A stretch of 64,000 nucleotides of DNA from Conus ventricosus (GCA_018398815.1 CM031609.1:36597011-36661010), one strand, 5' to 3'. Positions 35,301 to 44,202 are shown, counted from the first letter of the stretch. Notes: generated by a model not told the origin, from the letters alone. Numbers and translations are program-made.

Positions 35301-38300
35301 GCCCCCTTGTATTGTGAGTGATTAAGAAAAAACTATGAGAACCAGTGATTCAGGACAGTTTATTTAACCTTTTTACTACTGTGTTTTCTTTTCTTTTTTT
35401 GTTTAGAACACAGAGGAACACATGAAACAATGGTACTGATTTGAACAAAAAAAACCCTTCTGAAATCTTGCAAGTCTAAATTGCTTCCTTTTTTGTGTAA
35501 AGTCTGAATGTGGATGTAGTTTGCTGTGGATCTGTGTGCGTTGTTGATGTTTATAACTGATCATTCCGGTCATTCGCATGCTTTAAAATAATGCAGAATC
35601 AATCTGTTATATCAGAGCTGACTTCCCACTTCTTGGTCATCATTTATACCACCACCGAAGTTTGAAACAATTGCAAATGCATTTGGGCAGTCTATGCTGT
35701 TTTCTGAATTGCTGATATTGATTCAGTGGCATATGAACTGCTTAATCGTCCACCGTCGTGTTAAATGGACTAGCATCTTATTTGGCACTTGATTGTTACT
35801 CTCAGCATGTATTGAGAAATAATGTTTTAAAACTTTTTCAGCTCAAATCAAAGTACTTGGTGTTTACCATTAATTGTTGCTTTGGAGGGAAAAAAAAAAG
35901 AAAATAAACCACTGACACTGGCCATGATTGTAGCGACCTTCCCAGAAGAAGCCTGGATGCACTGCTATGCAGATGGATCAACCATAAATGCGGTAGTTAA
36001 CATAGGTTGGAGTCTGTCAGGTTTCCTGATGTGTCGACATTAACGTTTGGCTCCAACTAGACGGCAGAGGTTGAGCTCTTTCAGCAGCAGAGGACCTGAC
36101 AGTTGCCTCCAAGAGTCCCTGCTGACAGGTGCTCATCTTCACAGACACTGTCGGTCCTGGAAGCCCTGTCTGGGGACAACCAGGGGCAGTTGACAAAAAC
36201 CAGATCAGACTTGTGCAGACCCACGCTACTGCAGTGGATACCTTTCTCACTGCACTATCATGGGAATTGAAGTTGCAGACCAGGGAGTAGCAGGTGACCA
36301 GCCTGAGCGACCAGTTGCCCTTCAGGAGCGGTAGATCCGGATCAAGAACATTAGGAGACAGAAGGCAGATATCGTACACCTGTTGGATAGAGCAGATAAG
36401 GTTACCAGGTTCAGGCTTTGCTGAGGACATGCAAAGGTTGACAGTTTGAGAATTCTTACCTTTTCATATAATTTATGCCAGAGGGAAAGCTGAATTTCTT
36501 TTCGACCCTTCTGCTGTGAGCACAGCTCACAGATAAACAAAACGAAACAAGAAAAGCCAATCCACAAGTTGTGTAGACAGAACTCGGATGAAAACCACTG
36601 TATAGGAAATGCCTGTGTCATGCCCCTGACATGGGGTGACCACCAGTAACCCCCAGTCTTGTTTCATACATTACAAGATAATCATCCACTGAACACTTGG
36701 TGAACTGTCAGTAGATTTGGCTCCAGGGGAGGGGGGATGGGGGTGGGGTGGAGTGGAATGGGGAGGGGGGGGGGTGGTAGTTACAACCACCCACTTTGCA
36801 TGTGTGAGTGCTAAAAGAGATTAGCTCATAGCCAACATTCAACCACTGCCAGCCTGAGGGGTAGGGGACTCAACTGCCATCTGGATTCCATCACACTACA
36901 GTTTGATCTCATTGGTCATCTAAAACTGAATTAAATGGATCAGCCAGGTACACCAACTGAAATATCCTGGAACATTCCTTTCTTTAGTTTATGAGAATCG
37001 ATTAAGGTGCTGTAGTGTCTGATGAGGCAAGAATAACTCTGTATGAACCACACACTGAGGCAGACAACAGGTTAACACAAACTGAAGATTGCTTTTGCCT
37101 TAGTGCAGGCAAGTTGAGCAAATGGCTCAGCATGTCCATACAGGAATGCCCAGTCCATGCTGACATGCGGGACAGAAAATGGCGGGTGGAAGGACAAGAT
37201 GCCGGAAGCTGGACAAGATGTGAATGTGACTGCTGATGAGAAGAAGAATGCTGCCAAACATGGTCTCTTAACACTTAAAGATTCCCAAGTACCTTAATGA
37301 CAGCTGGATATGGGTGGATAGTTAGTTATTGGGTTTAATGTTGGCTGAATTGTTGATGACTCGGACACAGGTGTAATCTGTGTGGATGTAAATGAAATCG
37401 GTCAATACAGTAAGCGAAATTCATTGCTTAGGTTGATGTTTGGGTCTTCCCTGTGCAAGTAAGTGACCATAGTGGTGTGTCATAAATGTCAGAAACACAA
37501 AACAGACACAGGCGCTTCAAATACAATCCACTACAAGGTTTTTTTTAACTTAAAACTGTGTGACTTGGACTAACAGATTTTGGTTCTTGTTTTTGTTTTA
37601 ACACAGTACCCCAGTTTCATGACATTTACGTGTTTGCTATATGAGAAAAAAAAAGTGGTTGTTCAAAGGTTTACAGACAGTATGAAACAGACAAGTTGAT
37701 TTTTTTTCCCCTATCATGTAGGATAGTCAGGCTGGCAAGGAATGATCTTTCGAGTTAGTTTGGGAACGTCCATCTCACTTCTTTTCTGTTTTTGAAGCTA
37801 ACAGGTTGTTTGCAAACTAATCTTTGTCTGTGTCCATATTCTGTGAACTGTTAATGGCAATTTTTAGGGGAGTGTATTTTTGTTGTCATTGACCACACAA
37901 ATTTTTTTTCTTGAATGGTATAGATCAGAAGATGGCTACCCTGTCCTCCCTACTTTAGTTAGAACACCTATTTTAAGTGACAGAAAGGACAGGAGACTGG
38001 AGGTGGGACCATGTAGTTCATGATTCACTCCAGATGCATGTTCAAGAGATTTTACATTCCTTTACATCTCATATCTTCCTTCTTTCTTTCTCTTTTCTTT
38101 CGTTTCTCTGTGAGAATTCTGAAGTTCACCATAGTTGAGATTTTTGTGTATGTGACTGTTTTTAATCCCGCTGTTGGGGCAGCCACATTCTATCTAAGGA
38201 AAGACACCTGAAAGGTGGAATGGGTTTTCACATGTGCACAGATTTTGCATGCATACATTCACACACCATGTCTCATCCAATACCCTAGAATGGGGTTAGA

Positions 38301-41300
38301 ATCTGTGCAGATGTTAACCATGGAGGGTAAATCTCCTCCAGTGTAGCTGTCTCCTGTGAAATTAGAACCCCCGACTTCGGAACAAGAGTCTTTGCCACAT
38401 TACGTAGGCTAGCCAGGTTCCCCCACACAAGGTGATGAAGACTGTATGTATGGAAAGGATACCTTTTACTTTGTGAAATTGTTTTTAAGGTGTTTCTGAC
38501 AAAGTTCATGGATGTTGGCAGGATCATCAACTGCCTGATGGACAACATGGATGAGGATGAAATGACTGATGAGTGTGAAGACCGACTGCTGGAGATCCAG
38601 TTCTTTGTTGCCCGGGACTTCAGGTATCTTCATTGTTGTCCCTTTGTGTGTCAGAAGGAATGTGTGAGATGTTCAAGGAGGAGGAACATTAAAAAACAAG
38701 GTTTTCTTTTGTAATGGAAACGCATGAGTGCGTTCTTTGTTTGTTTGTTTTGGTTTTATTTATTTTTTTATTCTGTGGTGCAGTGTTTGGTACCGGGGTT
38801 GCTGACTGAAGGTTGGTTTGTTCAAACCCTTCAGATGTGAAATAATATCAGCATTGATATATTTGCCTAATGCGCTTCTTTGCAGAAAATGTACATTTTA
38901 GTAGGTTTTAAAGGAAATTGGGTCCACACTGTTTCATGGCTTCGAGTAGGAAATTGCCTCCATTTTCCTCTGACCTAGACACGCCGTGATTGTGTGCCTA
39001 TGAACTCTTTCCTTACCACAATGTGTTTATATATGGATTGATTGTGAATGCTCATTTTGTATTGATGTTCACATGTTCATAAAAGTTGAAAAATTTGCTG
39101 AACAGTGCTAACATTTTCATGGAAAATTACGTTGTTATAAGCTGATTGGAAAAGGGAAATAACTGCATTTAATTGTACACTTCTGAGTTCTGGAACACAT
39201 TTTATAAGTGACCAGTTTGTGTTTTGCTTTGAAATGCAGACCACGCCCACCCCCCACCCCCCACCCCCCTCCAGTGTATCGCAGGGGAGTGCTTGGGCTT
39301 TTATATAGGATATTCCTCTTTGTCTTTTAAATACAAGATGCAAGTGTTGAAAGTTATATATTTATTGGACTTGATTATTTGTTGTTGTTGTTGTTTTGAT
39401 TGTGCACATGAAAGCATCTTCAGATGATGATCAAAGCTAGAGAGTGTGCAGTTGTGAATGGGTTATGAGCACTGTTGGTGCATTAGTGCCAAAGAGGAAG
39501 ATAACTACAGTTTTACTGGGGTAGGTAAAATGCCTAGGGGGCAAAGAAATTCAAGGGAGATGATAAGGATAGATATAGCTGCCAAGTAATGAAACGTAAG
39601 GTTTTCTTCAGTGTACTTTAAAAAAGAAGAAGAAAAAATGAAAAGAAAAACTGGAAATTTTACTTTCTTGGGTGTGTGTCTTTGAAATATTGATGTCTTG
39701 ATAAATATCGGACAGATTTTTTTCCCATTTTTTAAAATTTTTTATTGACATCTGTATAATGCCACCATTCCATGCATATGGCAATATTTTATTTGACCTT
39801 TCTTGCATGAAAACATTTGTTTTTCTAGCACAGTTATTACAATACAGATGTTTGTTTTCTTTAAGATAGTTCTTCAGTCCAGTTAATGACCATTCTTTCA
39901 TACAGTCTAATATGAAATGTTCTATAATTGTTCTAAATTTTATTGATCACTGGTACTCCAAATTGTCTGCATTTTCTCGTCACTCTCTCACTCTTTCCTG
40001 TTCTATGTCCAGTCTGACTTTGGCATTTCATGTTGTAGTTTAACATGAAAATGTGGAAGATAGAGTCACGCACGTTCTTGATTGGCTGTCTGCAGGCTTG
40101 ACCCTGACCTGTTCAAGTCTTGCAAGCGAGACGCCAGGAAGCACTGCTCTGAGACAGGAAACTGGGCCGACCCTGAAAGAGCAGACCCTGACCAGGGACC
40201 CCTGGTCCTCGCCTGTCTGCGCCGCCACTACTTTCACCATGGCAAGGATGAAAATGTTCCTGTGAGTACACCTGTTGGTTTTTTTCTGTGTGTGTGTGTG
40301 TGTGTGTGTTTGTGTGTGTGTGCGCGCGCGCGCGCCCACTGCCCTTCCCACTCATTTTCCTTGCCCATGATTTGACAGGATTTTCACACCAAAAGTGAGA
40401 CAGCAGAATTGTTGAGTCTCTTCTGTAGGTTTTGCTTATGATGGTATGATGTTGGGTTTTGTGTAGACTGCTAGTTCAGAAACTGTGATGGTAGGAGGCC
40501 AAGTGTGGTCTTGTATGGGGGGATCCTAAAAGAGTGATGTGGGAGTAATGTAATTATGAGGACATAATAAGATGAGACAGCCAAAAGACAGAATGTGTCT
40601 GGTCAGTGGTTTGAGATTTTTCTCTCCATGAGACTTTCAAGTTGTAGTTTTGGTGATCATCTTGTGGGTAGGATAATAAACCAAGACCTGGTGAGTGCAG
40701 CGTTCACTAGTAACATGAAGAACTGCCCATAAAAAGGGGCCTCTGACGAGTAACTGTCCTATGAGGAAATTGTGCAGAGAAAAATGTTCAGTTTGACAAG
40801 TAAATCCAGTGCATCAGTGTGATGGGAGACATGTTCATTCTGGGGAGAAAGAGAGAGTGAGTGAGTATGATCAGGAATGTGTGTGCATATTTTTCGATCA
40901 GTTCTGGGTGCAGAGAAACCTGCTGAAATCTGACAATGATGCAGTAAAACTTTTCCAGAAAATACCTTCTCAGTAAATCTCTTTGGCTCTTCACAAACTT
41001 CTTTTCTCTGAAACATTGGTTTTTTTCTGTTTCTTTTTTTAATAATTTTTTAATCTCCTAATTGACTTCTCTCCTTCCCCCCCCCCCCCCTTTTTTTTTT
41101 TTTTTTTTTTTGCTGTCCCAACCTCTGCGCTACCTCAGAGGCAGTGCACCCACGCCGCTCATTCGGACACCCCGTCCACAGCCACAGCCCGGTCAGCCCC
41201 GCCGCAGCCCCGGCACCAGCAATCCACAGGGAGCAGTCAATGTCAAGTCGTCATGAGGCAACCCACCGGAGGAGACACTGCACTGCTGCCGAGTCACTTC

Positions 41301-43734
41301 GGTGGTGTTCAGTGGCGCCTGTTCTGATCTAACATACGCAGGACACCACCTACTAAGCCCCCTACTGACGACAATAATTGCTTAGTCGCGGAGCCGGCGT
41401 GAGTGAGCTCTCCCTCCGGAGGGCGCCACCATGTCCGTCCAACGACAGCCCCCATGGACTCGCCGATACCGGTGACCCCGACGGAACCAAACCAAGACCA
41501 CAGACGCGGAGAGGACATCAAAGCTGAGGTCACCACGAGAGCAGGGCATGAAGGCCACAGAATTTGAGACATTTTTAAAAAAAATGCTGATCAATGGGAA
41601 TGAGGATGATTAAGATGATGCTACGGATTTCCATTTCGGTCTGAGACTACATGACAGGGCTGTACTCTACGCTTCCTTTCATAATATATCCTGGCGTCAA
41701 CCAGACCCGAGAGATACAGGCACCTGCAGTGTTGGTCATGAAATTTGAGCAACACTCTCAGAAACGCATCCATAAAGTGGATGAAACTCGACTGTGTGGT
41801 CCCAGTCTTCCCAACTGAGTCCGCAGCAAACTCAACTCTGGGTAGGAGCCGGTCGGGGCAGAAAAAACCCACATGACTCTGATGGGATTCGAACCCACGA
41901 CCTCCCAGCCGGGAGTCCGCAACGCTAACCACTTCGCCACGGCGGCTGGTCCCTTTCCCTTTCTTGCTAAAATCTTGTTTTTGTCAAAGGAACATTGCCC
42001 TCTTTGAGTAGACTTGATTTTCTGCCCTGTTAAGAGTCTGCCCACCTCTTCCTCTCCAGCCCCTTTCCCCCATCTCCTACCCTTCCTTTTGTTGTGGAAA
42101 AAAGTTTTTTGTTATCTACATGTAGACGTATCTCTCAGTTAAGTCTGTTCAGCACCCAGTTATTCAGAAGTTTCCGGGGGAGGTTCTGAGAGTTCCAGAT
42201 GCACAGAGCAATGTAACCCAACAGAGGGTGTCTGCTTTCAGCAACTGAACAGAGCCTGCATCTTCGCGGTTCAGCGGGTCATGCGGCAGCGAGCACACAG
42301 CGTGGACTTGCACCCTGAGATTGAAGAGGCGTGCCTGACGGAGCTGGGAGACAAGTGCTCCGAAGACAAAGAGGATGTGGAGAAGGGGGCGGTGAGTCAC
42401 AACTGTTATTAAGGTCATTCTGTTGCATGCGTGCGGTGTTGAGTGTTGCAGCTCTGTTGACTATGGGATTTGTTTTCAGTCTAGTCCGTAAGATTGTGTA
42501 GCTTATGACCTGTGACTCCCTGCCTTGGCTTAAAGCTGTGTCAGGCCAATTGACATGGGCTAGAACACCAAGGCTACATCAAAATGTTGTTATGCTCTGC
42601 ATAGTTATGCGGGGATTGTCTTCAGTTGTGACAAGCTCCTAGCATAACATTATCAGTCTCCAAAATCCCCCGAAGTCGGAGTGTGGCTGCCCACTGGCGG
42701 GGTAATCAAAAACGGTCCCCACACGTAATGTTCTCATCCCCAGCTGATGCATTTGTACCATAGTGTTCAAGTGCTTCGGCTGTTTGGATGATCCCTGGAG
42801 TCTTTTAGCCAGGGTACGACAACAACAACAACACCTGTGACTCTGCAGCAGTTATGTTTTATCTGGTGAATGTCATTTTGATGATTACGTTAATAGCTCT
42901 ATGTCCTGGAACCAGGACAATGACAGGAAGTTTGTAGATGTTGGCTACGCATAAGAATAGCCGGAATGTGTAGTGTGAAAGTCTTGTCTTCCAGAGAGTA
43001 CTTGATGATGGGGGGGATGGGGAGGGGGAGTGAGGTAAGAAAGGTTAATATTGCTTATAGCCCAGCCAACCGCGAAGGGCCACATCAGGGCTGTCACTAC
43101 GTTTCAAGTCAGCTCACAAGAGGGAGAAAGGAGGAGGGTAATAAAGAAAGTCTTTCAGAAGACCCTGTCCACCAACAATGACCAGGAGAAATGTTGTTTT
43201 AAAAGAACTGAAAAAACAGAGGTAGTGTTCCTTTATTGATCCACTGCTTTCATTACATGTTTGATGTTTTTGGTTTTTTTTAGGAACTGGAGTGTCTCCA
43301 GACGAACTATGAACTCTTGAACAAAGAATGTAAAAGGGCGATCGGCAAGTTCACAGAGGAGGAATCGGAGGACATCCATATGGATGCTATCCTCATGAAG
43401 TCCTGCACACCCATGATCAAGAAGTTCTGTGATGTGAGTTGGTGTGTGTGTGTGTGTGCGTGTTTGTGTGCTTGGGCGGGGGGGTGTGTGTTACAAGGAG
43501 TGTTATAAAATGTACTAGTAGTAATGATTATAACAATATGATAATGGATTGTTATGGCATTTAATCTATTAATAGTGCGTACAAAGTTCATAGCACTTGT
43601 GGGCACAAAAACAAGCACACACATAATCATGCATGCATATATGCATGCATGCAACCATGTGCACAAACACGGGGACTTTGACACATGGCCCTGCCTTCTC
43701 CTCCACACACATGCACATAAGCACATATACATGT

Positions 43735-43782
<48 letters not shown>

Positions 43783-44057
43783 CACACTACACACTACACA
43801 ATCATGAAATGATATAACCTGTGAGGTGTGAAAAGTGTGATCTTGATAGATGACTGGGAAAGGGAAGAGAGACAACTAGAGGTGCTGAGCGAGGAAAGGA
43901 AGGCAGTTGTACTACTTTTGTTATTACGCATGTTATCAGAGCATTGCAGACTGTATATAGCGTCTGTTGCTATGCCGGAACAGAAGAACTGGAGAATGAT
44001 GCGGATGCAGACGATGTGCTGGAATGTCTGATAGAACACAAAAACCATGCTGACATG
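10707..44057 (+). CDS. GLG1: Golgi apparatus protein 1 (GLG1 / cysteine-rich FGF receptor / ESL-1), exons 1-13, 3' end missing
   Basis: A Golgi type I membrane sialoglycoprotein with tandem Cys-rich GLG1 repeats. In vertebrates it binds FGFs, affects TGF-beta maturation and acts as an E-selectin ligand. Here an N-terminal signal peptide (about residues 1-24, ending ALC) and an Asn/Gly-rich spacer are followed by Cys-rich segments that match the vertebrate order: CAEDVQKFC, IQEC...PCL, IIFSDYR, CKKQVLRVYEL, RPLYYAC, LCSEEIEQEC, MHCLM, INCLMDNM, CEDRLLEIQFFVARD, ELECLQ, ESEDI, ECLIEHK. Each exon has GT-AG borders and phases agree, except for one unresolved base at exon 6/7. Single-base frameshifts occur in exons 1 (two), 5 (three) and 6 (one). 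The last repeats, transmembrane helix and stop are absent from the window. Exons 7-11 occur again inverted at 50163-61007. Confidence 0.9.
11335..11860. other. Intron 1 start, no other feature
   Basis: AT-rich. Only a short TTCAGG repeat (about 11791-11816) stands out. Confidence 0.5.
11861..13275 (-). mobile_element. LINE (Rex1/CR1-like), minus copy of an inverted pair
   Basis: Minus-strand frames encode the RT C-terminal region: VCKSCYLELHRIRSVCRFLTQNALK, SRLDCCNSLLAGCPS, LQKVQNNASRLISRS, SSLHWLPIQSRIDIK, SLNNLVPSYLSDLL. Upstream are diverged frames matching the plus copy (ADKTE, ASNHTIRTHSLP). Several frameshifts. The 3' UTR holds a CA microsatellite at the same place as in the plus copy. 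Confidence 0.85.
11984..12118 (+). repeat. (CA)n microsatellite in LINE 3' UTR
   Basis: An interrupted CA array next to ATGCACGC/GCATGC units, inside the minus-strand LINE. Confidence 0.95.
13276..14439. other. Spacer between the inverted LINEs
   Basis: AT-rich intronic sequence with a C-rich run at 14111-14140. No gene seen. Confidence 0.5.
14440..15830 (+). mobile_element. LINE (Rex1/CR1-like), plus copy of an inverted pair
   Basis: Frames on the plus strand: LLDLSAAFDRMDHSFLLSRL (RT start), FSDDNQLYI (active site F-x-DD as FSDD), LQLNADKTETILIAS, LGVTLDQTLSFKQH, VCKSCYLELYRIRSVCRF, SSLHWLHIQSRIDIKVLLLVF, LRSSTDEGSLKTSGQRSFSYLAPALWNGL. The 3' UTR has a GT microsatellite (15609-15725) and ends AAAGCGCTCTATAAATAT. 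It is broken by frameshifts. Confidence 0.88.
15609..15725 (+). repeat. (GT)n microsatellite in LINE 3' UTR
   Basis: GT array with GC-rich interruptions, at the same LINE position as 11984-12118. Confidence 0.95.
15831..18429. other. Intron 1, no gene seen
   Basis: AT-rich intronic sequence. It holds a pure G run (17431-17455), CAA/AAAC-rich stretches at 16745-16815 and a 12-base direct repeat GTGCCAAGTGTA near 17778-17800. Confidence 0.5.
18557..19207 (-). mobile_element. Long tRNA-headed SINE, older copy
   Basis: Minus strand: the head near 19200-19130 has tRNA-like A and B boxes (B box GGGTTCGATTCCC-like). A long body follows, then a poly-A tail (T-run at 18557-18580). A perfect 13-base target duplication TCACACTGTGGAG lies at 18544-18556 and 19208-19220. 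It is homologous to 41091-41949 with internal deletions. Confidence 0.85.
19516..19544 (+). repeat. Poly-G tract
   Basis: 29 consecutive G within the LINE fragment. Confidence 0.95.
19761..21981. other. Intron 1 3' portion
   Basis: No gene seen. Contains a 77-base tandem duplication (20407-20560) and long T-runs (21511-21537, 21590-21620). Confidence 0.5.
20407..20560 (+). repeat. Tandem duplication, 77-base unit x2
   Basis: Two units begin GCTGAACAGATCTGAACGAAGG (20407, 20484) and end with AAGTAGAATGACAC(T/A)GGA, differing at a handful of positions. Confidence 0.9.
21982..22014 (+). CDS. GLG1: GLG1 exon 2, 33-base micro-exon
   Basis: Acceptor TTTCTTTTCAG and donor GTAAGT enclose exactly 11 codons (TNNDVSPTCQH). 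With exon 3 this gives CQH-FLWQYKRDL, matching the vertebrate DCNHFLWKYKKNL. Phase 0 on both sides. Confidence 0.85.
22038..22190 (+). repeat. (GT)n microsatellites
   Basis: Two GT arrays (22038-22121, 22136-22190) with short interruptions, directly after exon 2. Confidence 0.95.
22909..22988 (+). repeat. (GT)n ending in (GC)n
   Basis: A long GT array ending in GCGCGCGCGC. Confidence 0.95.
23663..23743 (+). CDS. GLG1: GLG1 exon 3
   Basis: Encodes FLWQYKRDLTKDDRF...EMCASES. Two overlapping donors follow (GTAAGG at 23744, GTAAGA at 23749). Only the first keeps the frame into exon 4 (phase 0). Confidence 0.85.
23972..24208 (+). repeat. (CA)n then (GT)n arrays
   Basis: CA array at 23972-24034 and GT array at 24166-24208, about 130 bases apart in opposite phase, so the intron transcript could fold into a long hairpin. 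Confidence 0.9.
24498..24716 (+). CDS. GLG1: GLG1 exon 4
   Basis: 73 clean codons, phase 0: IQECRN...IIPCLIENFENIT (a potential N-glycosylation site NIT), CQKFLNKMAGIIFSDYRYIYHFAESC, CGRLHPEDDD. Donor GTGAGT. Confidence 0.93.
25169..25409 (+). CDS. GLG1: GLG1 exon 5, three frameshifts
   Basis: Contains HSQGRTVACLAEHW, DPECKKQVLRVYELQSDDYHMDRPLYYACHND and KLCEEVKAGNGAVFQCLFDHLGKPDLSHE in three frames. The shifts fall in the C-run at 25170-25173 (one extra base), near 25218 (one extra) and near 25318 (one missing); the net corrected length is a multiple of three. Splice sites are intact (CAG|, |GTAAGT). Confidence 0.85.
26028..26208 (+). CDS. GLG1: GLG1 exon 6, one frameshift
   Basis: Begins CREKLEL and, after a 1-base shift near 26050, continues RQRLMNEDVRVEHSFYSKC...AHVLLCLENAHRV to donor GTGAGT. 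Its end phase disagrees with exon 7 by one base, so there is either another indel or an unseen micro-exon in the 3-kb intron. Confidence 0.85.
26860..27017 (+). repeat. Diverged repeat, copy 1 (split by the hAT-like element)
   Basis: Its sequence (AGCAGCACTGAT...GGAGTAGGATTTTTCTGATCT...CTTCATGTCTACACCCA), continued after 28735, matches 28835-28960 (copy 2). Copy 2 therefore shows the site without the transposon. Confidence 0.65.
27462..27866 (+). CDS. BED-like zinc-finger protein of the transposon
   Basis: ATG in context ATAATGG. A basic, Ser-rich N-terminus (GPSKCKRKRVR) precedes a finger CNLCKVQISVKHGGRNDVFNH...KHK (C-x2-C...H-x5-H), the form found at the N-terminus of hAT and related transposases. 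The frame then runs into unrelated sequence and stops at 27866. Confidence 0.6.
   Translation: MAAPASESDCEKISTPPRPGERRCLEGSESGPSKCKRKRVRAAEQTFRQSHTEEWPCIVKSHNGDPHYTYCNLCKVQISVKHGGRNDVFNHVETNKHKSNNCETEQSYWIVLCLKPGRGLVLLRAWMSGRKLRA
28279..28560 (+). CDS. Second zinc-finger-like ORF of the transposon
   Basis: 93 codons: WRWEWMEKTADNERLC, then APGLAFCSLCEKEVNYSSRGLVALQDH. The finger has C-x2-C and one His; the usual second His is missing (KWISSKRK). The C-terminus SISMFFFSK resembles linkers that precede the catalytic part in hAT-like proteins. Function unknown. Confidence 0.5.
   Translation: MAYRRDIVKRGLQKFDESNIKNPWRWEWMEKTADNERLCTFMRKILAPGLAFCSLCEKEVNYSSRGLVALQDHVKWISSKRKQASISMFFFSK
29195..29436 (+). 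CDS. GLG1: GLG1 exon 7 (arm A copy, intact)
   Basis: Open throughout: GDESKVDPVCIQEMIKVRQ, LEDYRVNPDLLVLCSEEIEQECKGLEPG, MHCLMALARAQARIQ, DQCRGE; donor GTAATG. The inverted copy at 60768-61007 has two 1-base deletions. Confidence 0.92.
29498..29540 (+). repeat. (GT)n microsatellite (arm A)
   Basis: A GT array after exon 7. The counterpart in arm B is the CA array at 60643-60709, of different length and interruption. Confidence 0.95.
30349..31833 (-). mobile_element. piggyBac-like element, arm A only
   Basis: 1485 bases between TTAA at 30345-30348 and 31834-31837; ends CCTTCATTG... and ...GATAGAAAGG (complement CCTTTCTATC). Arm B has the uninterrupted TTAA at 59851-59854. A second copy is at 45140-46609. 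It encodes only a piggyBac N-terminal piece on the minus strand, so it is an internally deleted, non-autonomous copy. GGGCGGA motifs repeat near the right end. Confidence 0.85.
31061..31579 (-). pseudogene. piggyBac transposase N-terminal fragment
   Basis: The acidic Ser/Asp leader (MSHSDSDSDISL...) and WSNNDFRTEVRVL...PQVNLRTPLDYFHLFF match the start of DDE_Tnp_1_7 proteins. The second genomic copy preserves DAFHLMVRETNRYARQ in this region, which is frameshifted here. The catalytic Asp residues are absent. A pure G run at 31270-31287 interrupts the frame. Confidence 0.7.
31948..32020 (+). repeat. (AT)n microsatellite (arm A)
   Basis: Long AT arrays here and shorter ones at 32177-32200 and 32355-32372. 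Arm B has much altered AT tracts at 59342-59420 and 59513-59555. Confidence 0.9.
33123..34468 (+). mobile_element. TTAA-flanked DNA transposon, second family, arm A only
   Basis: 1346 bases between TTAA at 33119-33122 and 34469-34472. Its ends are inverted repeats sharing CCAGCCGAG (TGCTTTCCAGCCGAG and CCTTTACCAGCCGAG). Arm B reads GAGAGTTAAACAAACAG without it (58588 region). Inside, + frames from about 33760 give an acidic segment (EEDHEETATTSKSSEKQPK) and, after shifts, REHWF and a CELCLKHKKPNVFTSPQ finger. TTAA duplication fits piggyBac or Kolobok elements. Confidence 0.8.
34990..35111 (+). CDS. GLG1: GLG1 exon 8 (arm A copy, intact)
   Basis: LQRLLKETNVAEDYRLDKPLQMACGDVVTAVCSHIRPGGG, phase 0 in and phase 2 out, donor GTAAGT. 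It matches the vertebrate LQTLIQET...ADYRID segment. Confidence 0.92.
38522..38623 (+). CDS. GLG1: GLG1 exon 9 (arm A copy, intact)
   Basis: After the split codon: IINCLMDNMDEDEMTDECEDRLLEIQFFVARDF, phase 2 to phase 2. Acceptor TTGGCAG has a weak pyrimidine tract; donor GTATCT. Confidence 0.9.
40096..40261 (+). CDS. GLG1: GLG1 exon 10 (arm A copy, intact)
   Basis: LDPDLFKSCKRDARKHCSETGNWADPE...GPLVLACLRRHYFHHGKDENVP, ending phase 0 at donor GTGAGT. In arm B this donor is changed (GAGGTA). Confidence 0.92.
41091..41949 (-). mobile_element. Long tRNA-headed SINE, young copy, arm A only
   Basis: About 860 bases, minus strand. The head near 41949 has A box TGGCGAAGTGGTTAGCG and B box GGGTTCGAATCCC; the tail is a pure A-run (T 41091-41112). 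Arm B has only a T/C-rich tract here. It is unusually long for a SINE. No clear duplication can be set because the target is low complexity. Confidence 0.85.
42242..42391 (+). CDS. GLG1: GLG1 exon 11 (arm A copy, intact)
   Basis: 50 codons, phase 0: QLNRACIFAVQRVMRQRAHSVDLHPEIEEACLTELGDKCSEDKEDVEKGA. The arm B copy is the same length and differs by one base (A/G) in my comparison. Confidence 0.93.
42519..42832 (+). mobile_element. CAA-tailed SINE, intact copy, arm A only
   Basis: 314 bases with perfect 11-base duplications ACCTGTGACTC (42508-42518, 42833-42843). Arm B has the single unoccupied copy. It ends with the CCCTGG/CCAGGG hairpin and ACAACAACA tail, and is homologous to the copy split by the Gypsy element. 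Confidence 0.95.
43047..43115 (+). repeat. Short segment shared with 61302-61370
   Basis: TATTGCTTATAGCCCAGCC...CGAGGGCCACATCAGGGCTGTCAC-type sequence occurs here and at the end of the I-like LINE, same orientation. It is probably a severely truncated copy of that element's 3' end. Confidence 0.6.
43284..43433 (+). CDS. GLG1: GLG1 exon 12 (single copy)
   Basis: 50 codons, phase 0: ELECLQTNYELLNKECKRAIGKFTEEESEDIHMDAILMKSCTPMIKKFCD; acceptor TTTTTTTAG, donor GTGAGT. It lies just beyond the end of arm A, so it has no inverted partner. Confidence 0.92.
43738..43781 (+). repeat. (CA)n microsatellite
   Basis: A pure CA array in intron 12, preceded by ATGCATGC units. Confidence 0.95.
43984..44057 (+). 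CDS. GLG1: GLG1 exon 13, borders uncertain
   Basis: Encodes EELENDADADDVLECLIEHKNHADM, whose spacing to the previous Cys (15 residues) equals that of vertebrate GLG1. The acceptor is weak (GGAACAG) and its phase is off by one. The open frame continues into poly-G at 44128, so the donor cannot be fixed. Confidence 0.65.
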
Positions 44058-44127
44058 GTGCCAATGTGCTGTGCATTGAACACCATCAGCTGGTGTCTCT
44101 CTCCTTTCACTGTATATCAGTTTTTCT

Positions 44128-44202
44128 GGGGGGGGGGGGGGGGGGGTGTAACGGGGGGGGGTTGGGGGGGGGGGTGGGGGGGGGGGGGGGGGGGGGGGGG
44201 GG
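44128..44202 (+). repeat. Poly-G tract
   Basis: About 75 bases almost wholly G, the longest in the window and directly after exon 13. It is likely to disturb sequencing and assembly. Confidence 0.95.

Larger units (their letters stand above)
28905..42963 (+). repeat. Arm A of a 14-kb/11-kb inverted duplication
   Basis: The whole segment reappears reversed at 49912-61292, including GLG1 exons 7-11, the introns and their microsatellites. Arm A carries four insertions absent from arm B (30349-31833, 33123-34468, 41091-41949, 42519-42832) and lacks one that arm B has (54608-56086). Confidence 0.95.

Noticed and set aside
41875..41949. tRNA gene on the minus strand
   Set aside because: It is the head of an 860-base poly-A-tailed SINE that is absent from arm B; the acceptor stem does not close.
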